Origin: Bacteriovoracaceae bacterium UBA6200
GTDB taxonomy: Bacteria > Bdellovibrionota > Bacteriovoracia > Bacteriovoracales > Bacteriovoracaceae
Reading direction: 5' to 3'
DNA length: 64,000 nt
Assembly (NCBI GenBank): GCA_002422605.1
Contig: DISW01000016.1
Coordinates: 90,803 to 154,802 of the forward strand
Positions 16,710 through 25,403 of the stretch are shown in pieces. Within the stretch, counting starts at the first letter, position 1. Each line of letters starts with the position of its first letter. Position numbers and translations under genes: made by a program. The notes beneath the pieces were generated by a model. It had not been told where the DNA came from. It saw nothing but the letters and a program-made list of their open reading frames with translations, and searched no databases.

Positions 16710-17027
16710 GAAGCTCCTCTCAAGAAGACTGAAAATAGGGGATTTACCGCTTTAAACAATACCAATCAACGCTCGATCATTCAATGAGTTAGAGGGCCCT
16801 CCCCACTGCTTTTCAAGCAACTGTAAGATTCCCCCAAAGATCGAGATTAAACAGGTTTAATATTGGCGAGTCTTACACCGTATAACCTATTTAAAACATT
16901 CATCTTTTGACCTTTTTTTAGCTCAGGTTAACTGTAATCTTGCTTTTTTGTCAGGGATAAGGTTTAACCACCCATCAGTTGAATTGTAAGATCAAGTGAT
17001 TTTACTTCATTTTCTTAGGAGGCCCTT
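16710..17027. other. Intergenic region with repeated TGTAAGAT-like motifs
   Basis: A 318-base gap between divergent thrS and the TPR/winged-helix gene, with no convincing ORF, tRNA or T-box. It carries AACTGTAAGATT (16819-16830), AACTGTAATCTT (16930-16941) and AATTGTAAGATC (16982-16993) on the plus strand and an inverted related copy, AGTCTTACAC (16869-16878). The motif could be an operator for the winged-helix regulator encoded next door. A TTGACC (16907-16912) may be the -35 of that gene but lacks a good -10 at the right distance. Confidence 0.45.
16741..16769 (-). promoter_or_regulatory. Candidate promoter of thrS
   Basis: On the minus strand TTGATT (16769-16764) is 17 bases from TAAATC (16746-16741), about 32 bases before the thrS ATG. 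The -35 is good, the -10 only moderate. Confidence 0.35.
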
Positions 17028-18287
17028 ATGGACACCATTCAAACACCTTCAATCGAGACGTTGATGAGTAGAGCTGTGGTGGATCTAACTAAAGATGATC
17101 GTTTTCTTGCCCATCTTCCGAGCGATTCAAGCCGGATTGAAGGACAGGGTCACTATCGACTAGCAAAAATCTTCTATGACAAGGCCGATTTCGAAAAAGC
17201 TGAAGAGCACTTTCTAGAAGCTCTAAAGCGTACTGACCTCCCTCAAGATGCCTTTGCCATGTTCAAAATTTACGGATTTCTTATTCGAATCTATTCTGAA
17301 GGATTGGATGAAAAAGAAGCCGATAAATATATTAAGCTCTCCTCTGACCTCTTAGATCAGGTGGTAAGCGTTCTTCCTTCTCTTAATGGAGAGTATTTTT
17401 ATAATGCAGCGGTTGTTAATACTTACCGCGGGGAATTTTCTGAAGCTCAGAAAAACTTCCACCAGGCCTATCGTAAGGCCCAGATGGAAAATGAGCCTGA
17501 GCTTATGGCCAAATCACTTTATGCCATGGCAACCAATGCCTACCAGATGAAGAATTTCCAGGAAACTATCGTTCAGCTTAACCAGTTGAATGAACTCCTG
17601 AACATTTTAAAGAAAGGTTACCTCAAAGGTTCAATGCATCTTCTCTGGGGGAATGCCCTTCGTGAATCAGGTGATTATAACGGCGCTCTTCCTCACTACG
17701 ATTTAGCGATGAAGCTTCTGCATTCTAAGCGTTGTTGGAATATGCATAACTACGTTCTTCTCAATAAAGGTATCTCTTTAAAGAAAATGGGCGAGTTCTC
17801 TAAAGCTTTACTCCTTTTTGGAATTGCCCAGAACTCCCTTGATGACGAGTACTTTAAACGCCTTCAGCAACTGGTCATGATGGAAGTTGAAGATGTGAAT
17901 GACTCAAGTGTTGATCTCTATCTGGACCGCCATAACCGAGTGATCCATGAGAAAGCCTTGGGTGTAATTGATTTCAAACACCGTTTTGTGCTTCTTGAAA
18001 TCCTTTTCTTGTTGGCCCAAACTCCGGGAACTTATTATAATAAAGAAGATCTCGCGAAAATGATCTGGAAAGACGAATATAATCCTCTTATCCATGACAA
18101 GCTGATCTATACCAGTATCAGCCGCTTAAGAAAGCTCATTGAGCCGAAAGGAATTAAGCGCCAGTATATCCTTCGTGGAAAAGACGGTTACACCTTCAAT
18201 CCACGTGTGAATGCTCGCTTTCATAAAGAAAATGAAGTGGTTAAGCAAAAGAATATCGCCAATATTGAAATCAGTTCTCCTGTATAG
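17028..18287 (+). CDS. TPR protein with C-terminal OmpR/PhoB-type winged helix
   Basis: A 419-residue putative transcription regulator. Residues about 40-285 are TPR-like helix pairs (for example GHYRLAKIFYDKADFEKAEE, the A-x-Y-x-G-x-F-A pattern repeating through AQKNFHQAY, ALPHYDLAM and ALLLFGIAQ). Residues about 300-395 are a winged-helix DNA-binding domain: RFVLLEILFLLAQTPG, KEDLAKMIWKDEY, DKLIYTSISRLRKLIEP and the wing strand YILRGKDGYTFNP, close to the OmpR/SARP type. No receiver domain, so activation is likely by protein or peptide binding to the TPR part. The ATG has GGAGG upstream. The next gene starts inside its 3' end. Repeated motifs in the upstream region could be its own operators. 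Confidence 0.8.
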   Translation: MDTIQTPSIETLMSRAVVDLTKDDRFLAHLPSDSSRIEGQGHYRLAKIFYDKADFEKAEEHFLEALKRTDLPQDAFAMFKIYGFLIRIYSEGLDEKEADKYIKLSSDLLDQVVSVLPSLNGEYFYNAAVVNTYRGEFSEAQKNFHQAYRKAQMENEPELMAKSLYAMATNAYQMKNFQETIVQLNQLNELLNILKKGYLKGSMHLLWGNALRESGDYNGALPHYDLAMKLLHSKRCWNMHNYVLLNKGISLKKMGEFSKALLLFGIAQNSLDDEYFKRLQQLVMMEVEDVNDSSVDLYLDRHNRVIHEKALGVIDFKHRFVLLEILFLLAQTPGTYYNKEDLAKMIWKDEYNPLIHDKLIYTSISRLRKLIEPKGIKRQYILRGKDGYTFNPRVNARFHKENEVVKQKNIANIEISSPV

Positions 18288-18846
18288 TCTTCTCATCGGA
18301 GGAAGTGGCGCTGAAGTCATTTCCTCCGATCGTTTTTTGATTAAAATCCTCGATCGCACTATTTCTTTCAACGACATTCAGTTCCAGTTCAGAAACATCC
18401 AGGCCTTAAACTGCGTTTACGACAATTCTTTTGTGGTTCAATATTTCGGAAAGGGATTTCTGGGTCAGCTCAATACCTTTATTAAAAACTTCCCAACCGG
18501 GGATGAGCAGTCCCGAAAGTTTTTACAAAAAAATGAAAAACTCCTTAAGCAGATGAGATATCTTTTTAAAATGCTGCGCTATTCCGAGAACCAGCGGGCC
18601 GAGATCGACCCTTCAGTCATTAAATTAATCAGAGAAAGTGTGGCCGCTAATAAATGTGATCCCGAAATTTTATATAAAGAGACACTTAAAACTAATTTTA
18701 TTGGGCTACTAGAACTAGAGATCTATCTCAGGAGCCGCTATGGGGGGCAATTAAAAAGCCAAACCAGCTTCCAGGAGATCAGACCCTCCGTTGATCTTTT
18801 CGTAGAATCTATCGATAAGCAGTTTACCCATGAATATTATTGGTAA
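18232..18846 (+). CDS. Exported protein of unknown function
   Basis: Not recognised. From the ATG at 18232 it has 204 residues (an ATG at 18211 would add 7). The chosen start gives a proper signal peptide: MKWLSKR, a hydrophobic core around PILKSVLLYSLLIGG and a likely cut after GSGA. The mature part is helical and charged with a few Cys (two widely spaced) and resembles the N-terminal domains of SurA-like periplasmic chaperones only in general composition (DRFLIKILDRTISFNDIQ). No active site is seen. The start overlaps the end of the regulator gene by 56 bases, so it depends on translational coupling with it; its own end overlaps rimI by 17 bases. It is therefore in one unit with the TPR regulator and rimI. 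Confidence 0.6.
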   Translation: MKWLSKRISPILKSVLLYSLLIGGSGAEVISSDRFLIKILDRTISFNDIQFQFRNIQALNCVYDNSFVVQYFGKGFLGQLNTFIKNFPTGDEQSRKFLQKNEKLLKQMRYLFKMLRYSENQRAEIDPSVIKLIRESVAANKCDPEILYKETLKTNFIGLLELEIYLRSRYGGQLKSQTSFQEIRPSVDLFVESIDKQFTHEYYW

Positions 18847-19270
18847 AATCCACCATGCTTCCGTTAGCGGGGAAGTGATGAAACTGGACGCCACTTTTTT
18901 TCCTAACCCTTGGAACGAAGAGCAGTGGCGAAGCCTTGATCTCTCGCAAAATATACTTTTGGAGTGGAGAAGTGGAGAAAAGCTATTAGGCTTTGCGCTT
19001 TTGGGAGCAATTCCTGGTGATGACCTTGCCCATCTTTATAAAATTCTCATCCTCCCGGAGCTCCAAGGGAGCGGGGAAGCGCAGGCTTTTTGGAAAGAAA
19101 TTATAGAATTTCTTAAGGCACGAGGTCTTCAAAGGATTTATCTGGAAGTTGAGGCCAGCAATGGAAGGGCCCAAAAGTTCTATGAAAAGGCCGGTTTCAG
19201 GGTCCTTAGAAAAAACAAAGGGTATTACTCAAATGGGGAGGATGCCTTGATGATGGATTATTTGCTTTGA
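18830..19270 (+). CDS. rimI: RimI-like GNAT acetyltransferase
   Basis: A 146-residue GNAT acetyltransferase. The acetyl-CoA site is visible as LYKILILPELQGSGEAQAF (the R/Q-x2-G-x-G/A loop, here QGSGEA) and the C-terminal core VEASNGRAQKFYEKAGFRV followed by YYSNGEDALMMDYLL, which is the RimI signature (N-x2-A-x2-LY-x3-GF, then Y-x-GEDA-MM). RimI acetylates the N-terminal Ala of ribosomal protein bS18 and can act on other proteins. Starts within the preceding gene (17-base overlap), ends about 110 bases before rimP, with a terminator-like hairpin between. Confidence 0.88.
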   Translation: MNIIGKIHHASVSGEVMKLDATFFPNPWNEEQWRSLDLSQNILLEWRSGEKLLGFALLGAIPGDDLAHLYKILILPELQGSGEAQAFWKEIIEFLKARGLQRIYLEVEASNGRAQKFYEKAGFRVLRKNKGYYSNGEDALMMDYLL

Positions 19271-19349
19271 GTCAAATGGTTTAAATTGCTCTTTTGCTTA
19301 GACTTTGTTAAAAAATAGGCCTGCTCGTTTTAGTTGTGTAGTGAGGATA

Positions 19350-19380
19350 GGGTGGAAATTATTCCATCCTTTTTTATTTT
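19350..19380 (+). terminator. Terminator-like hairpin immediately before rimP
   Basis: GGGTGGAA (19350-19357) pairs with TTCCATCC (19362-19369, one G-T pair), loop ATTA, followed by TTTTTTATTTT. The T-run ends at the rimP ATG (19381). It could end transcription of rimI or act as an attenuator for the nusA operon. rimP has no separate ribosome binding site, so the structure occupies the place where one would be. Confidence 0.6.
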
Positions 19381-19905
19381 ATGGATATAAATAGCGAAAG
19401 AAGTGGTTTAGAGAAAAAATTTTTTTTGATGTGTGAACCTGTTGTTCAGGAAACTGGATACAGACTTTACGACTTAGAATACATAACTTCTCAAAAACTT
19501 TTGCGGCTTTATATTCAGGATCCTCGAACCGGCTCTGCACTTATCGAGGATTGTGTGAAAGTGGATCATGCTCTTTCACCTGCCTTTGAAACTGAAACAT
19601 GGATTCCGGATGATGTCGTTCTTGAAGTCTCATCTCCCGGTGTCTACCGTCACCTTGCAACCCTGGAACATTTTAATATGACCATCGGTGAAGTGATTGC
19701 TGTTGTGATCATGGGGCAGCTAAGTGATGAGCAAGTTAAAGATGCGCCTAAGGGCATTAAGGGCGAAAAAAAGTTCAGAGGAACTTTAATAGCTGTCGGA
19801 GATGAAGACTTCACGATTGAGGTTAAAGGTTATCCGCTGAAGCTAAGCTATAAGCAGACGAAGAAAGTAAATTTAGATCCCGATTTAAAATCGGTTAGAG
19901 AATAA
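19381..19905 (+). CDS. rimP: Ribosome maturation factor RimP
   Basis: A 174-residue RimP needed for 30S subunit assembly. The N-terminal domain shows VQETGYRLYDLEYI and LRLYIQDPRTGSALIEDCVKV followed by DHALSPAFE, and the hallmark VLEVSSPGVYRHL (about 80-92; usually LEVSSPG-x-R-L). A C-terminal SH3-like barrel follows. The N-terminal start aligns with that of other RimPs, so ATG 19381 is right even though no good ribosome binding site precedes it. First gene of rimP-nusA-infB-rbfA-truB. In E. coli this operon is feedback controlled by NusA; the T-tract hairpin just upstream may play a similar role here (inferred). Confidence 0.93.
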   Translation: MDINSERSGLEKKFFLMCEPVVQETGYRLYDLEYITSQKLLRLYIQDPRTGSALIEDCVKVDHALSPAFETETWIPDDVVLEVSSPGVYRHLATLEHFNMTIGEVIAVVIMGQLSDEQVKDAPKGIKGEKKFRGTLIAVGDEDFTIEVKGYPLKLSYKQTKKVNLDPDLKSVRE

Positions 19906-19917
19906 GGAGAGTAAACT

Positions 19918-21333
19918 GTGAACTTTTCAGAATTAGGCCGAGTGATCGAGCAACTAGGTAAAGACCGCGGCATCAAGAAAGATGTGGTTGTAAGTGCTAT
20001 TGAACAGGCTTTCCTTGTTACAGCAAGAAAGAAATTTGGAATTCAAGGCGAATATGAAGCCCGTTATAACGAAGAAGATGGTGAAGTCGAAATTTACCAA
20101 TACAAAAACGTTGTTGAAAAAGTACGTGACGGTATCGTTGAAATTGATTTTGATTCAGCTAAAAAACTTGATGAAGACTGTGAAGTCGGAGATCAGTTGG
20201 GTCTTAAAATTGAGAATCCAGGTTTCTCCCGCGTTGATATTCAAACAGCGAAACAAATTATTTTCCAAAAAGTACGTGATGCTGAGAGAGACATCCTTTT
20301 CGCAGAATTTAAACACCGTGAAGGCGATCTTGTTACTGGTATTGCCCGTCGTTTTGAAAAAGGCAACGTTGTTGTTGACCTTGGTAAATCTGATGCCGTT
20401 CTTCCGAAGAAAGAAATCATCTTCGGCGAAGCTTTCAAGCCAGGCGATAGAATTCAAGCTTACCTATCAGACGTTGTGATGACTAACCGTGGTCCCGAAA
20501 TCCGTTTGACCCGTACATCTCCAATGTTCTTGGTAAAACTATTTGAAATCGAAGTTCCTGAAATCGCAGATGGCACAATCGAAGTTAAAGCTGCTGCCCG
20601 TGAGCCTGGTTACCGCGCTAAAATCGCTGTGACGACTAAAGATCGTGATATCGATCCGGTTGGTGCATGCGTAGGTATGAAAGGATCTCGTGTTCAAAAC
20701 ATCGTGAACGAACTTCAGGGTGAAAAAATTGATATCGTTCGCTGGAATGATGATACTGAAACATTTGCTCGTGCCGCTCTGGCACCGGCAGAAATTCAAT
20801 CAATCACATTAAATCATGATGATCATACTCTTGATGTGATTGTAGAAGACGACCAACTTTCACTTGCTATCGGAAAGCGCGGACAAAACGTTCGTCTGGC
20901 CGCCATGCTGACTGGTTGGAAAATCAACATCATCTCTAAAGTTAAACTTCAAGAGAGAGTTAAACTTGCAGTTGAAAACCTTATACAGCTTTCTAACATT
21001 TCTGAAGCTACCGCTCAGGTTTTGGTGCAGAAAGGTGTTATGTCTATCGTTGATCTAGCTGCTGCTAGTCCGGAAGAAATCGCTCGTTATTTAGGTAAAT
21101 CAGCTGCTGATGCAAAAGAAATGATCGAAATCGCTTCAAGTGCACTTGAAGATGAAAATATTAAAACTGACTTGGATGAAAACGCAGAAATTATTTCAGC
21201 TTCAGCAGTTCCTAACCAAAGCGGTTTCAAGAGATCAGAAAGATCTGAAACTAAACAGGGTGATGATGTTACTAAATTCTCAGAAGCTGAAAGAAGACTT
21301 CGTGAGGAACTTGCTGCATTTAAATTGAAGTAA
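19918..21333 (+). CDS. nusA: Transcription elongation/termination factor NusA
   Basis: A 471-residue NusA with a GTG start and AAGGAG upstream. Domains in order: N-terminal RNA-polymerase-binding domain (1-130), S1 domain (about 135-200, GDLVTGIARRFEKGNVVVDLG), KH1 (about 240-300, GACVGMKGSRVQNIVNEL), KH2 (about 305-370, QLSLAIGKRGQNVRLAA), then a helix-hairpin-helix-like repeat (about 375-430) and an acidic tail. It controls pausing, termination and rRNA antitermination by joining RNA polymerase. Lies 12 bases after rimP. Its role links to the boxA-like element found at the window's right end, since antitermination complexes include NusA. Confidence 0.96.
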   Translation: MNFSELGRVIEQLGKDRGIKKDVVVSAIEQAFLVTARKKFGIQGEYEARYNEEDGEVEIYQYKNVVEKVRDGIVEIDFDSAKKLDEDCEVGDQLGLKIENPGFSRVDIQTAKQIIFQKVRDAERDILFAEFKHREGDLVTGIARRFEKGNVVVDLGKSDAVLPKKEIIFGEAFKPGDRIQAYLSDVVMTNRGPEIRLTRTSPMFLVKLFEIEVPEIADGTIEVKAAAREPGYRAKIAVTTKDRDIDPVGACVGMKGSRVQNIVNELQGEKIDIVRWNDDTETFARAALAPAEIQSITLNHDDHTLDVIVEDDQLSLAIGKRGQNVRLAAMLTGWKINIISKVKLQERVKLAVENLIQLSNISEATAQVLVQKGVMSIVDLAAASPEEIARYLGKSAADAKEMIEIASSALEDENIKTDLDENAEIISASAVPNQSGFKRSERSETKQGDDVTKFSEAERRLREELAAFKLK

Positions 21334-21361
21334 TTTGTTGAAGTTATAATTGGAGAAAAGA

Positions 21362-24052
21362 ATGGCAAAAAAAGTTTACGAACTTGCCAATGAAATTGGA
21401 GTTGGAGCACTTGATCTTGTTGAAAAGCTCAAGTCGATGGGTATGAATGTGAGAAATCACATGGCGAGCCTTTCTGATGAAGAGATCGTTAAGGCCAGAG
21501 CGGCATTTGAGGTCTCAGAAAAGAAATCGGCTCCCGCTAAAAAAGCCGTCGTACGGAAAGTAATCAAGCGAGAAGCTGCCCCGCAGACTACTGAAGAGGA
21601 AACTCCAGAAGTTAAAGAGGAAGAAACTGTACAAACAGTTAAGGTCTCAGCTCCAGAAGTTGCTGCCACGCCAACTCCTCAACCTGTAGAAGCTGCTGCT
21701 GCTCCGGCACCATCGGCTCCTGCTGTGGAAGATAAGCCTAAGGTTGTCACGGTAAAACGTAAGACTAAAGCTCAAAAGGAAGAGGAAGATAAACGTGCGG
21801 TAGAAGCTAAAGAAGAAGCCGCCGCTCAAGCCGCTGCTGAACAAGCTGCCCGCGCAAATCAACCTGAACCTACTGCTGCAAGCTACAATACGACAAAAAC
21901 TCGTGATCCTAAAAAAGATTACTACGAAGAGAAAAGACATACTTTTACTCCTGTGTTCATTCCAGAAGAGAAAAAAGAAGAGCCTGCTGAGAAGAAAGCT
22001 CAAGATGCCCGCTTAATGCCTCGTCGTCCTGAAGATGAAAATCTCACAGATGAAGAAAAAGATAAAAAACGCATGGGTGATCTTGCTGCAGCAATGGGCA
22101 AGAAGGGTGTAGCAGCTGGTAAAAAAGATATTACCGTCATTCGTGCCGATGAAGAGATGAAATACGCTTCAGCACTTGTCGGTAAGGCCATCTATACACC
22201 AGCTAAAAGAAAGAAAATTTATACAGGCCCAACACAAAGGACCGTTATCACTGAAGTAAAAGAAGCGAAGAGATTTATTACCGTTCACGGTGGCTCTACT
22301 GCTGAAGAACTGGCGCAGAAATTAAGCGTTCGTTTTGATCAGTTTGCTAATCGTTTACTTGAAATCAATCTTCTTGTTCGTCCTGAAGATTATATTGGGG
22401 TAAAACTTGCCGGAGAAATAGCGGCCCTTTACAACTATCGTGTTGAAGATGTTGCCTTCAAAGAAGAAACCGTCCTTAATAAAGGTACTGAAGAGGATAA
22501 ATCAAAACTCCCTCTTCGAAATCCGATCATCACTATCATGGGTCACGTTGACCACGGTAAAACATCACTCTTGGATTACATTCGTAAGGCTAAGGTTGCA
22601 TCTGGTGAAGCTGGCGGTATTACTCAGCACATCGGTGCTTACTCTGTAAAAACTGAGAAAGCGACACTTACATTCCTGGATACTCCTGGTCACGCAGCTT
22701 TTGCGGCCATGAGACAACGTGGAGCAAACGTAACAGATATCGTCGTTCTCGTCGTTGCAGCTGATGATGGTGTTATGCCTCAGACGATTGAATCTATCCG
22801 TTTCTGTAAAAACGCGAATGTTCCGGTTATTGTGGCTGTGAACAAAATTGATAAGCCATCTGCTAATCCAGACAAAGTAAAACAAGGTCTGGTGGAATTC
22901 GGATTACTTCCGGAAGACTGGGGTGGTGAAACTCAATACGTACATGTTTCTGCCTTAACTGGTGAGGGTGTGGATAATCTTCTTGAATCTATTGGTCTTC
23001 AGGCCGAAATCATGGAGCTTAGAGAGAATCCTAAAGGTTCTACAGAAGGTGTCGTAATCGAGTCTAAAATTGAAGTTGGACGCGGTCCGGTTACAACAAT
23101 TTTAGTTCAAAAAGGCACACTCAATAAAGGTGACGCGATCGTTGTAGGTGAAACATCCGGACGTGCCCGTTCACTTATGGATTATACCGGCAAAATGTTA
23201 AACTCTGCTGGTCCTTCAACTCCTGTACAAATCCTTGGTCTGGACAGTGTTCCTTCACCGGGCGATGTTCTTAACGTTGTAAAAAATGAACGTGAAGCTC
23301 AGAAGATCGTTGATAATCGTGTTAACGAAAGAAAAGCTCTTGCGAATACGACTGTTGAAGCTAAAAAAGTTTCACTGGAAGATTTCTTTGCAACGGCCCA
23401 GAACAATTCTGAAGCTGAGAAAAAAGTTCTTAAACTTATCATCCGTTCTGATGTTCAGGGGTCTTTCGAAGCGATTCGTACAGCTGTTGAGCAACTTGGA
23501 AATAATGAAGTATCAGTAGAAGTTATTGCTGGCGGCGTTGGTGCCATCACTGATAATGACGTGAATCTTGCTGCTTCGACTCAAGGGTTCATTCTTGGAT
23601 TCAATATGAGACCAGTAACAACTGCTCGCCGTATTGCTGAAGAGAAGGGCGTTGATATTAAGACCTACTCAATTATTTATGAACTTATCAATGACGTCAC
23701 TCTTGCCCTTGAAGGTATGTTGACTCCTGAGAAAGTTGAGAAATACATTGGTCGAGCTCAGGTTCGTGAGACATTCTCAATTCCTAAAGTCGGAACGATT
23801 GCTGGTACAGCAGTGGTTGACGGTAAAATTGAGCGTGGTTGTAACATTCGTCTCCTTCGTGATGGAAAAATTATCTATGACGGAAAACTTTCTACTCTTA
23901 AACGTTTCAAAGACGAAGTTAAGGAAGTTAAGAATGGTTACGAGTGCGGTATGTCTCTTGAAAACTTCAACGATGTAAAAACTGAAGACATCATCGAAGC
24001 CTATATAATGGAAGAGAAGAAGAGAACTTTAACTAGTGATTTAACTCTCTAA
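21362..24052 (+). CDS. infB: Translation initiation factor IF-2
   Basis: About 896 residues from the ATG at 21362, which has GGAG 7 bases upstream; an in-frame TTG 12 bases earlier is less likely. The N-terminal IF2 domain (MAKKVYELANEIGVGALDLV) is followed by an Ala/Lys/Glu-rich linker (about 50-290). The G domain begins near 385: GHVDHGKTSLLD (P-loop), DTPGHAAF and NKID motifs are present. C-terminal domains carry the fMet-tRNA binding region and the closing ECGMSLENFNDVKTEDIIEAY. It brings initiator tRNA to the 30S subunit. Third gene of the operon, 28 bases after nusA. Linker is strongly enriched in Ala and charged residues. Confidence 0.96.
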   Translation: MAKKVYELANEIGVGALDLVEKLKSMGMNVRNHMASLSDEEIVKARAAFEVSEKKSAPAKKAVVRKVIKREAAPQTTEEETPEVKEEETVQTVKVSAPEVAATPTPQPVEAAAAPAPSAPAVEDKPKVVTVKRKTKAQKEEEDKRAVEAKEEAAAQAAAEQAARANQPEPTAASYNTTKTRDPKKDYYEEKRHTFTPVFIPEEKKEEPAEKKAQDARLMPRRPEDENLTDEEKDKKRMGDLAAAMGKKGVAAGKKDITVIRADEEMKYASALVGKAIYTPAKRKKIYTGPTQRTVITEVKEAKRFITVHGGSTAEELAQKLSVRFDQFANRLLEINLLVRPEDYIGVKLAGEIAALYNYRVEDVAFKEETVLNKGTEEDKSKLPLRNPIITIMGHVDHGKTSLLDYIRKAKVASGEAGGITQHIGAYSVKTEKATLTFLDTPGHAAFAAMRQRGANVTDIVVLVVAADDGVMPQTIESIRFCKNANVPVIVAVNKIDKPSANPDKVKQGLVEFGLLPEDWGGETQYVHVSALTGEGVDNLLESIGLQAEIMELRENPKGSTEGVVIESKIEVGRGPVTTILVQKGTLNKGDAIVVGETSGRARSLMDYTGKMLNSAGPSTPVQILGLDSVPSPGDVLNVVKNEREAQKIVDNRVNERKALANTTVEAKKVSLEDFFATAQNNSEAEKKVLKLIIRSDVQGSFEAIRTAVEQLGNNEVSVEVIAGGVGAITDNDVNLAASTQGFILGFNMRPVTTARRIAEEKGVDIKTYSIIYELINDVTLALEGMLTPEKVEKYIGRAQVRETFSIPKVGTIAGTAVVDGKIERGCNIRLLRDGKIIYDGKLSTLKRFKDEVKEVKNGYECGMSLENFNDVKTEDIIEAYIMEEKKRTLTSDLTL

Positions 24053-24061
24053 GGATGACAA

Positions 24062-24433
24062 ATGGCCAAGGCCAGTACTGGACGTGGTAATAAATTTTCA
24101 AAACTAAAATACGAGGAAAGGGTCCGCGATGAGATTAATCTCGCTCTCAGAAGAGAGTTCGCGGATCCTCGACTTATGAATGTTTCGATCACTCACGTGG
24201 AGCTGACTCAAGACTATTCTCATGCAAAAGTTTACTGGGATACTTTTAATGCCAATACCCGCGGTGATGCGAAAGAGGCCATTGAAAGTACTGCCGGACG
24301 CATGAGAAAACTTCTTTCTACTAAAATGGAAGTTCGTCATACTCCTGAAATCCACTTTATCTATAATTCTCAGTTCGAGGATGAAATCAAAATCGATAAG
24401 CTTCTGAAAGATTCGGCGGATGAAGCCGAATAA
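24062..24433 (+). CDS. rbfA: Ribosome-binding factor A
   Basis: A 123-residue KH-like protein for late 30S maturation and cold adaptation. It has the RbfA pattern: KLKYEERVRDEINLALRREF at the N-terminus, the strand MNVSITHVELTQDYSHAKVY (39-58 region) and a C-terminal MRKLLSTKMEVRHTPEIHFI with FEDEIKIDKLL. The C-terminus is acidic. Ends inside the start of truB (14-base overlap), so the two are translationally coupled. The start is 9 bases after infB's stop and is preceded by AAGGA. Confidence 0.93.
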   Translation: MAKASTGRGNKFSKLKYEERVRDEINLALRREFADPRLMNVSITHVELTQDYSHAKVYWDTFNANTRGDAKEAIESTAGRMRKLLSTKMEVRHTPEIHFIYNSQFEDEIKIDKLLKDSADEAE

Positions 24434-25403
24434 AAAAGAAGCTCTTTTTCCTCCCTTAGTTTTCAACGTTTTTAAGCCGGCACGAATTACTTCGTACGAT
24501 GTCGTTCGCCATTTTAAACGGAACCTTCCCCATGGATTCGGTAAAATAGGTCACTTCGGAACGCTGGATCCATTTGCTTCCGGCGTGCTAATGATTGGGA
24601 TCTGTGGAGCGGCGAGATTAAATGATTTTATTCATGAACTCTTACCAAAAACCTACCTTGCTGTAGGGAAAATGGGCATTGAAACACCGACTGGAGACTA
24701 CACTTCTGAGATCGTTCAGAAAGATGAGTCTCTTTATCTCACTCAGGAAATTGCCAGTTTCTCTAAAGACTTTATCCAAGATAAATTGAGAGAAAAGTTT
24801 CTGGGAGACTATTGGCAGGCCCCTCATAAATATTCGGCCGCGAAATTCATGGGAAAAAATCTTCATGAATGGGCAAGAGAAGGGGTCGAGGTAAAAAAAG
24901 AACCAGTTCTTCGGCATGTGTATGAAATTGAGGTCGTAAAATATAAGTTTCCCTATCTCTCTATCCGCGTGAAAGTCAGTTCCGGAACTTATGTGAGAAC
25001 ACTTTTCACAGATATGTGTAATTATCTGGGAACCTTAGGCTCACTTATTTCTTTGGTTCGGGAAAGCGTCGGTCATGTCACTTATAAGACGGCGATTCTA
25101 AAAAAAGACTGGCCTCAAAATAAAGAACTACCCATCATTGATTTAGGAATGAAAATTGAAGATGTTCTTCCTTTTTCACGTTACCAATTGAATGAGCGTG
25201 AAACCCTGGCCTTCAAGAACGGCGCTTTCATGCGTCCTCAAGAAATGAAACTCGCTGTGGAAACCAAGCTTTCAGATACCTACTTCTGGATGCTGGATGA
25301 AGCGGGACGTTTACTTGGTCTTGGTGAAAAAACTTTTCCGAATGAGCTGAAGGCCAAGATTAACTTTCAATCTCAGCTTTCATCTGATCATAACCCTGAA
25401 TAA
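24420..25403 (+). CDS. truB: tRNA pseudouridine-55 synthase
   Basis: A 327-residue TruB making pseudouridine 55 in the T-loop of tRNAs. The catalytic motif is GHFGTLDPFASGVL (about 43-56), Asp50 being the nucleophile; the RNA-binding Y-x-G-x-K region appears as TYLAVGKMGIETPTGDYTS. A later SSGTYVRTLFTDMC matches the family's third motif. The C-terminal 80 residues form a PUA-like extension. It begins 14 bases inside rbfA. Last gene of the translation operon; its 3' end overlaps plsC (convergent) by 44 bases, so there is no room for a separate terminator. Confidence 0.94.
   Translation: MKPNKKEALFPPLVFNVFKPARITSYDVVRHFKRNLPHGFGKIGHFGTLDPFASGVLMIGICGAARLNDFIHELLPKTYLAVGKMGIETPTGDYTSEIVQKDESLYLTQEIASFSKDFIQDKLREKFLGDYWQAPHKYSAAKFMGKNLHEWAREGVEVKKEPVLRHVYEIEVVKYKFPYLSIRVKVSSGTYVRTLFTDMCNYLGTLGSLISLVRESVGHVTYKTAILKKDWPQNKELPIIDLGMKIEDVLPFSRYQLNERETLAFKNGAFMRPQEMKLAVETKLSDTYFWMLDEAGRLLGLGEKTFPNELKAKINFQSQLSSDHNPE

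Noticed and set aside
16710..17027. T-box riboswitch or tRNA upstream of thrS
   Set aside because: No stem-loop with a specifier or a T-box sequence is seen on the thrS strand, and no cloverleaf can be drawn; only a weak promoter is visible.
21362..22400. Coding on the opposite strand in the infB linker region
   Set aside because: Opposite-strand frames in this Ala/Lys/Glu-rich region are low complexity shadows and have no known motif or start signals.
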